The translations under genes and the position numbers were made by a program. A stretch of DNA of 64,000 bases. Source: Dromaius novaehollandiae (lineage: Eukaryota > Chordata > Aves > Casuariiformes > Dromaiidae). The stretch is from the NCBI RefSeq assembly GCF_036370855.1, contig NC_088099.1, forward strand, positions 72,147,218 to 72,211,217, given 5' to 3'. Positions 1 through 12,880 of the stretch are shown one piece after another (positions within the stretch are counted from its first letter, which is position 1; each line of letters starts with the position of its first letter). The notes beneath the pieces were generated by a model. That model did no database searches and was not told the DNA's origin. It saw only the letters and a program-made list of their open reading frames with translations.

Positions 1-2387
1 GTGCTCTCAAATGCCTTTGATCAGCTGGAAGCAGCTCAGTTCTTCCATAAGGAAAGAAAAGGTATTTACTTTTACATTTGTGATTAACAACGAGACTTTT
101 CTTACTTTTCCTGTTTTGTCACTGACTATGAGGAACATGTGAAGATGGAGGATGTAAAAAACCATCTCAAAGAGCTTGGGCAGGACTGCTCTAAAACAAA
201 AGGCTCTTTTCTTTGTGCAGTTTCTTCTGCCTGTGACTGAGAGGAGCACAAAGGATGAAGCAATCTTGGAATAAGGAAGTGAGTAACAATTACTGCATTT
301 ATCTATCACTCCATAGGAGGATAGCATATGTATGTGTGAAAAAGGCTGTGAAGAAGCACAGGGGAAACTGTCAGGAAGCATTCAAGGTGTGAACATGTGC
401 ATGGGTGCTAAAGAAGGTGAACTGGTGTGTTTGTTTTTTCTGAAACTGTGCACTTCACTGGAGTGATTAGCATTTCCTCCAAAGACCTTTCCACGTGGGA
501 CTGAGGAAAGTAAGTTTCAGATCAGCTGTTAGAAAGTCTGTGTTAAAAGACATGACTTCAGGATTTGACACTGTCTGCACAAATCGTTGTAAAGTTATGA
601 ATGCATTTAAAATATTTAATCCCTAGAAAAGCCAAAGATCTATGAAACAGAGCTTACACAGAGACCTTGAATGTTTAGATTCAGCATTAATTTTAAGGTC
701 CCTGGTCTCTGATTTCTACCTTAGACAGATACTTCCAAGGTGGTGTAAAGGAGGATCTTCACCCAGGACTGTAAGCAAAATAATTTTATGTCCTTTGTTA
801 CTAGTTTGGAGTGGGCAGCATGACTATTTGGGAAGAAAGAATGCCCTGGATAGAGAGGGGGCCTTTATGCATCTGAGTGGAGAGAGTAATAGAGATAAAA
901 AAGAATCAGTTTTTCCCTGATTTCAAAGCATAGAAGAATTTTTAAACTCTGAGGCTCCAGTTGACAACTGTCTAAAAAAATCAGTTTGCCTTAGAGTGTG
1001 AGGCAGTACTTCAAAACTACTCTGAGAGCAGGGAGGAAAGCCCATCATGAAAATGGAGAAGGTGGTCTTCTAAAAAAGATCTTTTAGGACTTGGGAATAG
1101 GTGTTCTTCCATGACTCCAGTTTTATAAATGGATTAACTCATCAAGACTTACAGTTAAGAAAATATTTGTGAGACTGTGAAAGAAAACATCATTTGTAGA
1201 AGAGAAGCTCTTAAAAAAAAACCAGAAAATAAATCTGATGCACTTGGCTGGAACATCGATATCTTGTTCCATCTAGGAAACCACCTAGAGTCCTAGGTGA
1301 GTCAAAGGAGTGACAGTTTTCAAAATGGAGTCATCATTACTTTCCTCGAAGCCAGGGAAAGGTATTACTGTTTCACAGTAGTGATGAGAGAAATACTAGA
1401 TATTCTGATGATTTGCACAAACTCAAAGTCACTTAATATGGCTTCAAAAAGAAGGTCATTACATTACCATTGCATTACCTCCATTGCTCTGAGATAGCAA
1501 GGGTGAAAGGATTTGCCATGATGTAAAGTGAGTTTTTGTAGTCTCAGATAGTCACTTAGCTACCTAACATCTCTATCACATCTTTTGGCACACAGGGTGT
1601 ATGAATGAAAGTTTCCCTAGTAACGGAGGCGTTCTAATATAAAATGAATATGGGCACCAAACTGTGGGTGGTTTACTTACTGTGGAAGAAGAAAATGCTG
1701 GGGAAGAGGCAATCCAGAATATCATATCAAGGCACAGTAAGTCTGAATAGATGCAAGGACGGAAATATTAGGCTGAATGCTCACAAGCTGAAGGTAGAGA
1801 AGAGTTGAGACTGGCAACATCAAATTTCTCATAATTTTTAGAGATATCTGGCCATTGCCTGAGAAATGGAGAGACATTAAGGAAATGTCCAAAGTGAGAG
1901 TGTAAAGGGACTCCATCACCAGACAACAGAATAGGGCAACTTTTTTTCCAGACAGCATGCTGAACCTTATGAAACCCTGAGCCAGTTAACAAGTAACAAT
2001 GCAGTGTGCTCTAAACCCAGGAATTTGCAAGCATAAAGCAAGGCATGACTGCCGTGGATAGCAGTCAAAGATAAAGAAGGATGTCACAGCAAGGAATGCA
2101 AAGCCAATGACTTATCAGCCACTGGCAAATGGACACTGAGACACAGTTCCTCAACAAATGAATCACACTACTAATAATTATGTCACAATATTTCACACAC
2201 TCATGGTAGGCTACAGGAATTCCAAAAATTTGTCAGATGAGATGGAGTTCTGGAGATAGTAAATTGATTTATACTTGATTATTGGCAAGGCTGGAAGAAA
2301 CAAATGCTATGAGAAGCTACCCACAAAGCAGTGCTAAGGCAGAATCTGCAGTGCAAACAGCCAAGAGACCAATTTGTGGACAACATA
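1..2387. other. AT-rich non-coding DNA, no gene seen
   Basis: Only short open frames occur on either strand (the longest is 124 codons, minus strand, 7-381). None has a recognisable domain, a repeated motif or splice-site context that would support coding. I see no transposon end, microsatellite or CpG cluster here. It is most simply read as intergenic or intronic DNA. Confidence 0.6.
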
Positions 2388-2433
2388 TCTATTGTCAGAT
2401 ACTAAAGAAATCTATTGTCAGATACTAAAGAAA
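2388..2433 (+). repeat. Perfect 23-bp direct tandem duplication
   Basis: Two head-to-tail identical copies of a 23-base unit starting TCTATTGTCAGATAC occupy 2388-2410 and 2411-2433. There are no mismatches, so the duplication is either young or an alignment-slippage product. It lies just upstream of the CR1 remnant and has no evident function. Confidence 0.9.
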
Positions 2434-2549
2434 CACAAAGGTGTGTATGTATCTGCCAGTCCTAACACAGCAGTTGCAGTCGCTGGGGGATTATAAGGAA
2501 AATGGGCAACAGAACAGGGCCAGGCTCACATGCTCTCCCAGAATAGTTT

Positions 2550-2634
2550 CTCCTGTTGCCACTGTTGGAGACAGTGTTGGGCTAGATGGACTATTGATTG
2601 GATCCAGTAGGGCATTTCTTACATTCTTTTCTTC
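2550..2634 (+). mobile_element. CR1 LINE 3' end remnant
   Basis: The stretch reads like the terminal part of sauropsid CR1 retrotransposons: a 'CACTGTTGGAGACAG' block is followed by 'GGGCTAGATGGAC' at 2579-2591. After these come a degenerate 'GATCCAGTAGGGC' and the T-rich 'TTCTTACATTCTTTT' end. These are the hallmarks of the 3' untranslated tail, so the insertion points to the plus strand. No reverse transcriptase reading frame is preserved upstream, so this is a heavily 5'-truncated, old copy. The assignment rests on remembered family wording, not on an alignment. The upstream border is uncertain and might extend to about 2500. Confidence 0.7.
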
Positions 2635-4538
2635 TTTAAGGAGATACAAAAGAAGGAAACACCTATCTTGAAATCCTGAACGTAGTTTCCAAGGAACTGA
2701 GTAGTAACCTGCTTTCTGGACTGAAGAATCAGAGGATCAAGATTTTTCTTCTGTAAGAAACAGCTTTGAAAAGATTTCCCTGCTATCACCTGGTTTTATA
2801 CATGATGCTCAGAAGAAAAGAGATAATAGAGCAACATGCGTCAAAGACAGCAACAGAGATGAAGTGAAAACACAAAAATGAACTGGGAAGCTAACTTGAA
2901 GAACAGGTTCCTTGAGGAAGAATGTGTCTTAAAGAGTCATGGTGGCCACAGTAGGCATTAAAGTTCATGTTGCTAAAACCAAACCATACGCTATAAAACT
3001 CCAGCTACAAAAAATCAACACTAAGCAATACTAAGAGGCATTAAACAGGACAGGATAGCAACCTATATACAATCTGAAAGGAGGAGTAAGTTTCAGGATG
3101 TGAGTTTGGTGAAGGAATCCCACAGTCTGCATGCATATAGCTGGAAGGGAAAATACTGTTGCAGTACTTCTGTAAACAATTAATTTAACAAAAAGGCGGG
3201 TTAGTTTTATGAATCATGGAATCCTCTCATCACTTGTTACTCTAACCAGTGTGCATTAAAAAACAGTTTCCACAAATCTGAACTTTGTCTATATTTTGAA
3301 AGTCAAAACAACATTTCATTGCTAATATTGGAATAATTTGATTTGTAGTGACAAAGATTTTATGTCACTTTAGATTTATAAGTGGAACCAGCTGAGTTAA
3401 ATGAAATAAATTTGTAAGTGGAGCAACTTGAAGTAATTGCTTCAGTGTGGCTCAGCACAGCCACAGCAGTTCTCCTGTGTGTCACATCTCATCGAATCCA
3501 TGGGGATGGACCCTTGCACAAAGCCCTCTCAAAGGGACTCTGCGTAGACTCTGGAGTCCACCCAAGTTGTCGGTTTCTGGCATATAAGCCCAATTTTACA
3601 AAAGTGAGCTCAAAGTAAGAAAAGTTATTCCCTTGTGTCTTTAAAGACAAAGGTCAGACAATTTACATTAGGCAACTGGTAGCAAGGGATGATGAACACA
3701 AATCAGAAGAGCAAATATAAGCAGCAATTACGTATCTTAATAAATTATGGAAGAGGTAAAGAAGTTTCTGAGACTCAGACAAGGCATTCAAGCTCTAGCT
3801 GGCCATAAATAAGAACAAACTATACTTATGATCAATATGGATTCCCTAAGAAGTTTCAAATGGCAATTTGACAACCTGTTCATCATAAAAAAGGGGACTG
3901 ATTACCACTATCCCACAAATCATTTATATTATGCTCCTTTTTGCTATTACAGTTTTGCTCACATTTATTGGTTCAAGCAAATTTAGGTTGAGCTTAGATA
4001 TTTAAAGGACAAATCACATGTTAAGGCTTAACCTTTATCAAACATTTTACAAATGTGATGCTATATGTACAACTCTAGTATAGACGTTTCATGCAACTCT
4101 TACTTCTCTCTGAAAAATATATGCTCTGTAATTGAAAAAACATTCACAAAATTTGGGAAAATAAGGTTTCTAAATAAGATTTAATTGCATCAGTTGTAAA
4201 TATCAAAAAATAAATTTAAAAGACATTCTAAAAAAACCACTATCATAAAGATTTTAGTCTGCATAATTGGTAGGTCTAGACTCATTGAATGTCAAAATAC
4301 TAACTGTATTTTATTTTCAGAACACAGAAATGTATATTTTTCATGTCAAAGATGCCAGAGGTGAAAAGCAATTCAATTCCAAGCTGGCATGATATTAAAA
4401 AGAACTGCTGCAGAAATTTCAGGAACAACAAACCTACTTCAGGCCTAAGGGAAAGCCCGCAGAGAAATGTCCTTACTAAAATTTAAAAAGAGATGCTTTG
4501 AACTGCAACATGGAAACAAATACAGACACTTTCTGTGA
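2635..4538. other. Non-coding AT-rich DNA
   Basis: I see no gene, RNA or identifiable repeat. The open frame at 3418-3618 (66 codons, plus) has no family resemblance. Confidence 0.6.
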
Positions 4539-4590
4539 GCTCAAAAAGAAAAAAAAAAAAAAAAAAGAAAGAAAGAATGAAAGAAAGGGA
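4539..4590 (+). repeat. A-rich tract grading into (GAAA)n
   Basis: A run of 16 or more A residues (about 4550-4566) is followed by GAAA-type repeats up to about 4588. This could be a decayed poly(A) tail of a retroposed sequence or simple slippage. I could not recognise an element body upstream or a target-site duplication. Confidence 0.8.
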
Positions 4591-7500
4591 ATAGATTATT
4601 CCAAATGGAAATAAGGTCCTGCTACCTAAGCAATAAAAAGCTCACAGGACCAAATATGTTTAGTCTCTTCCCTTCATGTTTAGCTCAGTTTTGCCTAAGA
4701 AAATGTTATCCTTTCAGATCAATAAATCTTGGTACTGGCCTCTGCAGAAGTCAATTTCCACTTTATTCTATACAGTAGGGAACACAGTATGAGAGACTCA
4801 AAGATTTATAAAGCATATTGTGGGGTTGAGAAGAACCACAGGTTAAGTACAGATCCTGCCTCTTGAAACTTCAAAAGGCAGTGAAAGAGGAATGAGGGAA
4901 AATGAGAGGAAAAAGGAATAATTTAGGGTCTCCCTTCCTAAACTAAGGGTCAGAAGAGCCTAAATAGCAGTTTAGGAAAAGGGCCCTGAAGTGAGTTTAA
5001 AGCTGTGATAGTGATTTTTTTGTTTGCTTGTTTGTTTTTTTGAGCAAAAGTCTTGAAACACTGAGCAGGACTCCGAAGGCTGGGCAGCTACAAATGGTAC
5101 AGCTGGAGACGAACAGCCAACTACATAACTATTTATCAGTGTAAATAAGGGCTTCATAATCTGGCATCTTCTTAAAATAAATAAACACACAGGGCTATAT
5201 TCGCTGGACTATCAGGAAGTATCTAACCAAATGAACAGCCTTACTAACGACAACAGCAGTGCATAATCCTGTCATTATAACTATCAAAATAAGGTTCAAA
5301 ATTAGCTGTCAAAGCCAACCACTACCACAACACTGATCAAGTGATGAGAGTTCTAATATACAAGTCCAGCTGTAATATTATCTACCTCACCATATATGAA
5401 CTTTTCATGCAAGATATAAAATGACATCATGGGAAAATGTAGTTTTGCATTCCCCTACAAATGGGTAGAATGGTTGAGAGGGGATTAGCTGGAAGGAAAA
5501 TGCTTTGCATGTAAGCTTGGATGAGCAACTGTCCATACAGCTTAACTACAGTCTGCCTAGCACAGTTTTGGTGCAGCTGCACAGTCTGTGCAAATGACAT
5601 CCTTTGAGATGCATTTGAAAATGTATCTCTGGGACAGAACATGGGCAGGAAGCAGGATCTATGAGGTCACCTGCTTTGAAGTGGGAAAAGAGTTTAGCTG
5701 TGAAGGTGTATGGCGTGCCACCTGCCCTCTATATCAGAGAATAGGCCATGACCATTTTATTTCCAAGGATAGGTGAACTGTATGGCCCAAAGAGTCAGCC
5801 AGCATAGAAGCCTGAAGGCTCTAAACTGTTCTCTGAAGGAGACTACTTTCCTCCAGAAAACCACGCTTGTCCCTCCACACAGGGAGCCTGTAAAGACCAC
5901 TCTCTTAAATTAGGCACCTTGAGTATCTAAAGGTAATTTTGTGGAGGTTTACTAAAAAGACAGTAAAACAGGCCTACACAACTGAAGGCAGAAGGTTAGG
6001 TTAGTATCTGGGCAGCTGCAGATTAAGTTTAAAAATGCATAAATAAAGCTACATAAAATAAATGCTACATAAACCCACCTGAACTGAACCAGTTAGCTCC
6101 TGCACTAATTCTGAGGGCCAGTGAGAAATGGAGAAACACTAGGAACTTTATTTCTATTCCCATTGGTCATATTTTTCCATATTCAGCAACAAAGCTTCTG
6201 AATGGACTGTATAATAGTTATCTGTACAGCTTGCTGGGGTACTGCATCTCCTCCCTCCAGGTTGTGGGTCACGTGAATGAGCTCAGAGCTAATGGTACAG
6301 GTAGTTCACAGGGTTGTAGAAGGGCAAATAGGAATGGTCAGAGTAGATTTTGTTGGTTTTGCACATAGCTATTCTTGATTTTCCTTATATATTGAAGAGA
6401 AATTATTAACTTATCTCATTAAACATATTCTAGGACTTTGGGCCTCATGGTGTAAGCCCTGCTCATGTGAAGGAACAGCTGCGCATATGAATAGTCCTGT
6501 TAAATTACTGGTGAGGATGTTCACATCTGTGCAAACTTTATTAATATTATGAGGCTCTTTTAAGCTGTATTTGCATAGAGCATTATGAAGAATGTATTTG
6601 CAATTTCCCAAGGGGAACATAGGCACTTTCATTTCTGGTTTACAGGCACACAGAAGGGAGTGAAAGAAACAGTTTGCTGTGGGAGAAATTATTTATTTTT
6701 TTTTAAATCTGAGAGCACTTATCTTGTTACTTCTTACTAATCCTAAATGCTTATTGCCAGGACAAAATTTTAATTGAGACCAGAATTTATTACTGTAATA
6801 TCATATGTATTACCACAAAGGCAGTATGAACCATTATTCCACATAGCTATTAACAAGGCTTACTGATTGCTCTCCAGAACAGTTTTGCAGAGCAGGCTTT
6901 ATGTGGGCACTTTTTAAAAGAAAAATCCCAAGCGTTCTGAGGCGATAGTCAGTGCAGAGGCAAACAAAGAAATTAGAAGAGAGAAAAGCCTGTGTTATTA
7001 AGATAGTATACTGCAACTTAGATCTTGTTTAATGTTTTTCTGTCACAGATACCTTAATAACCCTGATCGAGTAAATACCATTGGCAAAGTACTGGTCTTA
7101 TTTACCTAATTCATAGAACCTTTGTGACAGGATTATATAAAAAATGTTGGCTAGAAGGTAGAGCAGAGAAGCTGTTTTAGAATCAATGCCTTGAGAATTT
7201 CTCAATCAATTTTATTCAAACGTCCAAAAAGCAAACAGCTCTTCTATCTTTTTTTTGCTGGAATAGAGGCTTGAAAGTGTGCTAGTACCCTTCAGAAAGT
7301 TATGGGCATTTGGAACTAGCAAGGCAAACTAAAATAATTAATTTGTCTAGCATGCACTACAAATTTTACCGTTGTTTATTAAAAATGTAGTTGCAATAAT
7401 AATTTTCACCACTCATGAGACACAACAATTTGCTTAACATTGAGCTGTAATGTTACGATTGGACAGAAAACAGTTTCACTGTCCTTGATGTGCCACCATT

Positions 7501-10500
7501 CCAGGTAGTAGACAAAGGCAGAGAAAGGACTCAATATAGAAGAACCACAAAAAGAAGAGAAAAAAAACAACAAAGAATCCAATAAACAAATAGTTGAGAG
7601 ACCTACAGTCACTGATGAGAACATGTATTAATCTTGCATTAGCTTATAAAGGAAAAGAACTAATAAAAATTTCTAAAGATGTAGATCATGCATGCTCGCT
7701 TTTACATTCACAGTAGGAAGAGCAGCTGCACATTTCAATTTGATCTGCATTGTTCTGTAAGCACTGTGTACATTCATAGTTTTGTTTAAAACTGTACTAA
7801 AGCACACAGCACTTACTCAGTGTTTACAGTTACTATTGTTACTAAATCATGTTTATTTCTATGCTGCGTAGAAGCCAAAGAGAACTAAGACCCTGTCTGT
7901 AGAATGACCTGTGTTCAGCACTACACAGACCATTTTTAGGCCTTTTCACAAGCTATACTTGAAGAAAAAGGATGAAGGACCCTGCTCTTCCCTTGTATGA
8001 AAACTCATTTCTGAGAGGAATGGAAGGATGATGGGGTAGCTTCCCAATAGAGGATTAGAACAAAAAGTCATAAAGGATATTGTCATTAGACAATACAATA
8101 TCTTGTAAAGGGGAAAGAACAGAGTTGAGGTCGGGGGAAAAATAGGTTTCTGGTTTACCTTTGTCTATGGAACACCCAAAATAATAAGCAGGAGGATGCT
8201 TCACCTTTGACAGAACTATAGAAAATTACCTTCCTCACTCCACCTGAAAGGTCCTCCAAAAAGGCATTGGATTGTGTTGTAATTTCCTCAGTGAAGGAAT
8301 GCAGGACCACATTTGCCTTCTGCATTGTGAGATCTGTCATGACGGATCTGTATTTAACCTGTACTTTTCTATTCCACTATGTTGTTCCATTATGTGAACT
8401 TTCTAACCTCATCTGTACTCAATCCTAATTTTGTACTACAAAAGAACAATAAAAATATAAATGAATTGCTTTGTAAATTGTATTTCGAACAAGCCTCTGA
8501 ATTTTCCAGAGTGCAGAGATATTTAGAACTGCAGTACTTTATCTACCATTTTCACTCACTTCCACTTTTCCAGCAAATGAGAGAAGTAAGCAGTAGTTTT
8601 ATTCAACTATAAAAAGCACTTTGTTCCTAGAAAGTCAAAACAATGGAATAAAGTCCAAAAGTAATGAAAAGTATACATAAAATATGTTCCAAAATGCATC
8701 TATCACTATTGTACTTCCAGAAATAGCACAGAAGCCTGGACTGTCCCGTTTCCCCAAAGATTTGATTCATTATTCACATCTTTTCCTTACACTTTGGAAA
8801 TTAACTTCTGTCCTTTCCTGCTTGTATTGTGATGTCATATCCAGAACTAGCTGTGACACAACATCAGAGGAATGGAAAGCTTAGCTCATGCTGTAATCTT
8901 GACAACAGTCTGTTCAGAGAATATTTTCTTGAATCCTCCATTTGTTCTTAATATGAAATGGAGATGGTCTGACATTTTGTAAATGTTATCAACTAGATTT
9001 CCAGAATTCTGTTCAGTTGTAATACATCTGTCCCCAAATAATCATCAATACAGCTGTTTTTTCCATTTGCACCCATATTCAAATGAAAATATTTGATTTG
9101 GATGCTTTTCTAATGACTTGGCACAATTTTTTTTAAACAGGTGTATGGGCAGAGAAAAATGATACAAGTGACATGTTTTGACATTGTGTGTACAGAATAA
9201 CTGAGCATTCACAAACTGATTTAGGTATGTCAGCATTATGAAGGCGTTAACTCACAGTGAAAATAGAAACTATGAAAGATAGGTTTATTCAACTACCTGG
9301 AATTTTTCCATTTGTCATGGAGCTGTAGGCCTGTGGTTTAATGTGAAGAGCATCACTATACATTTTTGAAAGCATAGCACAACAAAGATCCTTATTCTTC
9401 AAACACTTGTGTAGATGACCTACTTGTCTCTTTGAAATCAATTATGTCAAGCATGTGCACTGATGTTTTCAAAACCAGGGATTCAAGGCCACTACTTCAA
9501 CAGGAGTCATATTTTAAAAGAACATGCCAGTCTGTCCCAATGCTTTGGTTTTCTGAGGTCTAACGTTTACTAATACGTGCTGCATTAGTCACTGCTGTTT
9601 TGGAACACAGTTTCATGGTTCATTCAGCTTTCCCTTGCTGGGCTATTTGAATAGAGCAACCAAACTGAAAATCACATGCTCATTTTTCCTTGCTCTATCT
9701 TTGCAAGCCACAGTCTGCTTCAAATAGAAAAGCAATGTTCAGGTACCCTACAATTAGTCTTCTTTTAATATGGTATATCAACAGGAGTGAGATCCCTCAC
9801 TCAGCTGGAGCTCTACCATTTGCTCTGTTGACATTAACTTCAGAAGTTCTCTCTGCAGAATCTGAAAATAACTCTTTAAATATGACTCCGGTGTCATCAG
9901 ACTTCATTGGGATGAAGTCACCGATAGTTAATTATAAAATATGGACTGAAATATTAAATTACTCTAGAGATGACCCACAGACCTGTGCTCCAAGTTTGGA
10001 GCATGTTTCATTATCTCTAAAGTGTTCAAACAGAGATTTTTGTTTTGATTTCTATTTTCAACTTACTTAAGGATAAAATAATGCACATATTTACTTTCTT
10101 CTTTGGAAAAAAATTATTCCAGTTCCAGAAACAGGATTTGGAACATTTATTCCCCAAAGAAAAACATGTTTAGGATATGTATGATAACATATGATTTCGC
10201 CTGGCTTCACTGTCCACTGGTGATTGCCAGCACCTGCAATAAACATTGGGCAAACTTGTCTACTCAATTTGCTGAAGCCAAATCAATAGAAAATCCAAAT
10301 GAGTGCACAAGTGTCTCAAGCAGAAGTATCCTGCTTCCCACATACGGTTCCCTAGTCTGACTGATGCTTTGGGAATGTGAGGCTCACAGGCTGATGCTGA
10401 AAGGTATGACCCTGCTGGCCCCATATTTTGAAACATGCCAGAAGCCTGTGTACAAATAGCACTCTTTTCCTCACTTCACAAATTTCAGCAGTTTAACAAG

Positions 10501-12164
10501 TCCCTGAAGTGAGGCAGGATGCAAAGCCTCATCCAAAGCATCACAACAAGGAGCTGGAGGCCCTCCAGAGATCTGCAGTCCGCCAGTGCCTTCACTCTGC
10601 TGATCTCATCTAAGCCATGCTGAATGAAGGTCAACCTTTCAATTAATGCCTACTCCACCATAGCAAATTGCTTTTTGTGTTGAATTGATATGATATTGGA
10701 GATTTTTTTTGTATTAATAATTTAAAAGTTCCATCTTTATTCCTTATCCAATGGCCTGCTTTAAAGCATTAGTGGAGAATACTAATAGGGCTACTTTCAC
10801 ATGGGAGAGGCTAGTGTAAGAGACTACCTATAATAAGGTTTAGCATGAGGCATAGGTAATCCCTAGGTGCTTTGTGATATTTGATTTGATTTGTGGTCCT
10901 TTGCAAAAGAGGCAAAACAGGCTTGAACCTGATAAATGTCCTGTAAGAGAAACAAAAATGTCTATTGTCCAGAGAGCAAAATTACTCCCAATGGGATGCT
11001 CCTTTAAGAAGGAATATTTTTCATATCCAACTTATTTGTAATAACGGAGCAAGCTAGAGGAAGAGACAAAGAAAGGTCGGATTTTAAAGACTCTTCAACC
11101 TGCCTCTGTTCAGTCTCCAGTAAGGCAGTATAATAAGTTTTTATAAAGAACAAAGTGTTGCCAAGGAAGTAGCTTAGTAAGTATTAAGTTTGGACTCATT
11201 TAGTTAAAACACTGCTATCTTTGTGTTTATCAAACATTTTCATAGACTTAAAAACAAGCCCAATAATTAAAAAGTTTTTTAAATTTCTTTTTTCGTTATA
11301 AGTTGTCCAGAGGAGAGACTATATCTTCATTTATGGGTAGAAAGCACCAAAAAATAGTGGGATCCTGAACTTGTCTACAGTTAATTTATTGTTATTAATA
11401 GCACTGCAGCAAATGTGGTATGTCTTATGATTGCTTTCTTTCAGGCTCTGACCAATACTGGCAGGGAAAATCTGCAATAAAGACAGCTGGCAACATTTTT
11501 CCAGTCCTATTTGTCAGACAAAAGAGATATTTCTCAGTACAAGCTTCACTCAGCATCCAAGCTCTTGTAATGTGCTAATCTGGTGAAAGAAAAAGAGGGG
11601 ACCAAGAACCTGAAATTTGTTAACATTTCTCCATTGGAAGAGATGACAAATGAAGGAACAGTCTAGAAAAACATCTTCATAACTGGGCTGTGGCACTTTC
11701 CGGGTTCAACCTCACTTTATTCAACTCATTTTTTGCCACAAAAATGTTATAAAGTGGAGAAGCAGCTATATGTTTTAACTGCCTGAATCTCATAACACAA
11801 CTGGTGATGAGAGAGCGTATCCTGAAAGAATATAGGGCTGTAGAAGTCATGTATCTCAGATGTGAAGTGGCTAGTGTCTGGTAGAAAGCTGATATTTCCA
11901 CTCTTAGGGTAAACAAATATTATATTTTCCCCCTTTCATGCACTAATTCAGTAATACTATATACTGTAAATTATTTTAATTAATGAATGAGTGCCTGTAG
12001 GAAAATGCAAAAATTGGGAAAGTGCTTGAAAATGACAACATAAGGAAATCTTGAATATCTTGGCCCTGGAGCTTAGAATCTTAAATCACTATAGGAAATT
12101 AAATTGCACTGCTTGTCCTATCTTCCTGGGTGAAAGTGGCTGACAGAAGGACTTCATCACACAA

Positions 12165-12166
<2 letters not shown>
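4591..12166. other. Long AT-rich stretch without a supported gene
   Basis: These 7.6 kb contain only short scattered open frames; the largest is 126 codons, plus strand, 9690-10070. None has domain-like composition, and no splice-framed segment is convincing. There are no microsatellites of note and no CpG clusters. A phrase near 5910 (TTAAATTAGGCACC) faintly recalls an ancient amniote interspersed repeat, but the match is too short to call. Confidence 0.6.

Positions 12167-12216
<50 letters not shown>
12167..12216 (+). repeat. (AC)25 dinucleotide microsatellite
   Basis: Fifty bases of uninterrupted AC repeat. Pure dinucleotide runs of this length are usually length-polymorphic in vertebrates. 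It ends about 125 bp before the candidate regulatory block at 12340-12880. Confidence 0.97.
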
Positions 12217-12218
<2 letters not shown>

Positions 12219-12339
12219 ACAGAAACAGCCAGAGAAGGTTTGTACTAATCTTTCTGGTTATCACCAAGACTGAAACTGCTATTCTTCCTTTCATTCTCTC
12301 CAATATACTCCAAGCTCTTCTCATTAACCTCCCTTTTCT

Positions 12340-12880
12340 ATACTTATCAGCATCTTTTCCACATTGTTGGGGCCGCTTTCCAAACAATTGTTCGAGGGGA
12401 GGGGAAAAGCCAAAGCAATAATGGGCTCGGGTCACAATTGAAACCAGGCGCGTATAATAAGCAAATCTGAAACAGTAAACTGAGAAAAAGAGAGAGAAGG
12501 AGAGGGAGAGAAAAGAAACTGCTGATGAGGTCAAAGGTCAGCCCTCTGATCCCATTGTTGACTCCTCTGCCTTTTGCCTTATGGAATTTGTCTTTCATTA
12601 CCCTGTCTGCTGCTGCTGTCAGTGAGCCCTGAAAAGGCTCCCGAATAGGAAATTGTAAAGTTCTGGTTGAGGTAACAGGGAAAACTGGCTCATGAAGCTG
12701 ACTTGTGACTCCCGTGATTTCCCTGGCTTCTGATCTTTTCTCGGCCGCACTAAATACAATGTCGACAGTTACTGCTAAGTAAGAGCGGTTACGCAGCCCC
12801 ACAGCAAAATAATAACGGCAGGAAATCCCTGCTGTTTGAGGTAGTGTGTAAACACAAGGACAAACAACACAGAAACACCT
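12340..12880. promoter_or_regulatory. Candidate conserved enhancer with DR1 and SOX motifs
   Basis: This block is more balanced in base composition than its surroundings and contains several CpGs, as conserved non-coding elements in gene deserts often do. Visible sites are a perfect AGGTCA direct repeat with 1-bp spacing at 12528-12540 (the DR1 class bound by COUP-TF, HNF4 or RXR dimers), a palindromic AACAATTGTT at 12383-12392, and ATTGTT cores at 12363-12368 and 12554-12559 (SOX type). A 37-bp purine tract lies at 12482-12518. The minus strand stays open for 195 codons (12347-12934), the longest frame in the window. It has no recognisable domain, and its start and end are unrelated to the sequence block, so I read it as chance. 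Regulatory function is inferred from motifs only. Confidence 0.45.
12528..12540 (+). promoter_or_regulatory. DR1 nuclear-receptor half-site pair
   Basis: AGGTCA, one A, then AGGTCA: both half-sites match the consensus exactly. Direct repeats spaced by one base are preferred by COUP-TF (NR2F), HNF4, RXR and PPAR-RXR. The site is seen directly; which factor uses it, if any, is unknown. Confidence 0.6.

Noticed and set aside
5890-5935. Phrase recalling an ancient amniote interspersed repeat (TTAGGCACCT type); similar trace near 56340-56400
   Set aside because: The matches are too short and too diverged to support a call without alignment.
12837-12858. TGAGGTAGTG, resembling the let-7 seed
   Set aside because: Only the seed matches; the following bases differ from all let-7 family members I know and no precursor hairpin is evident.
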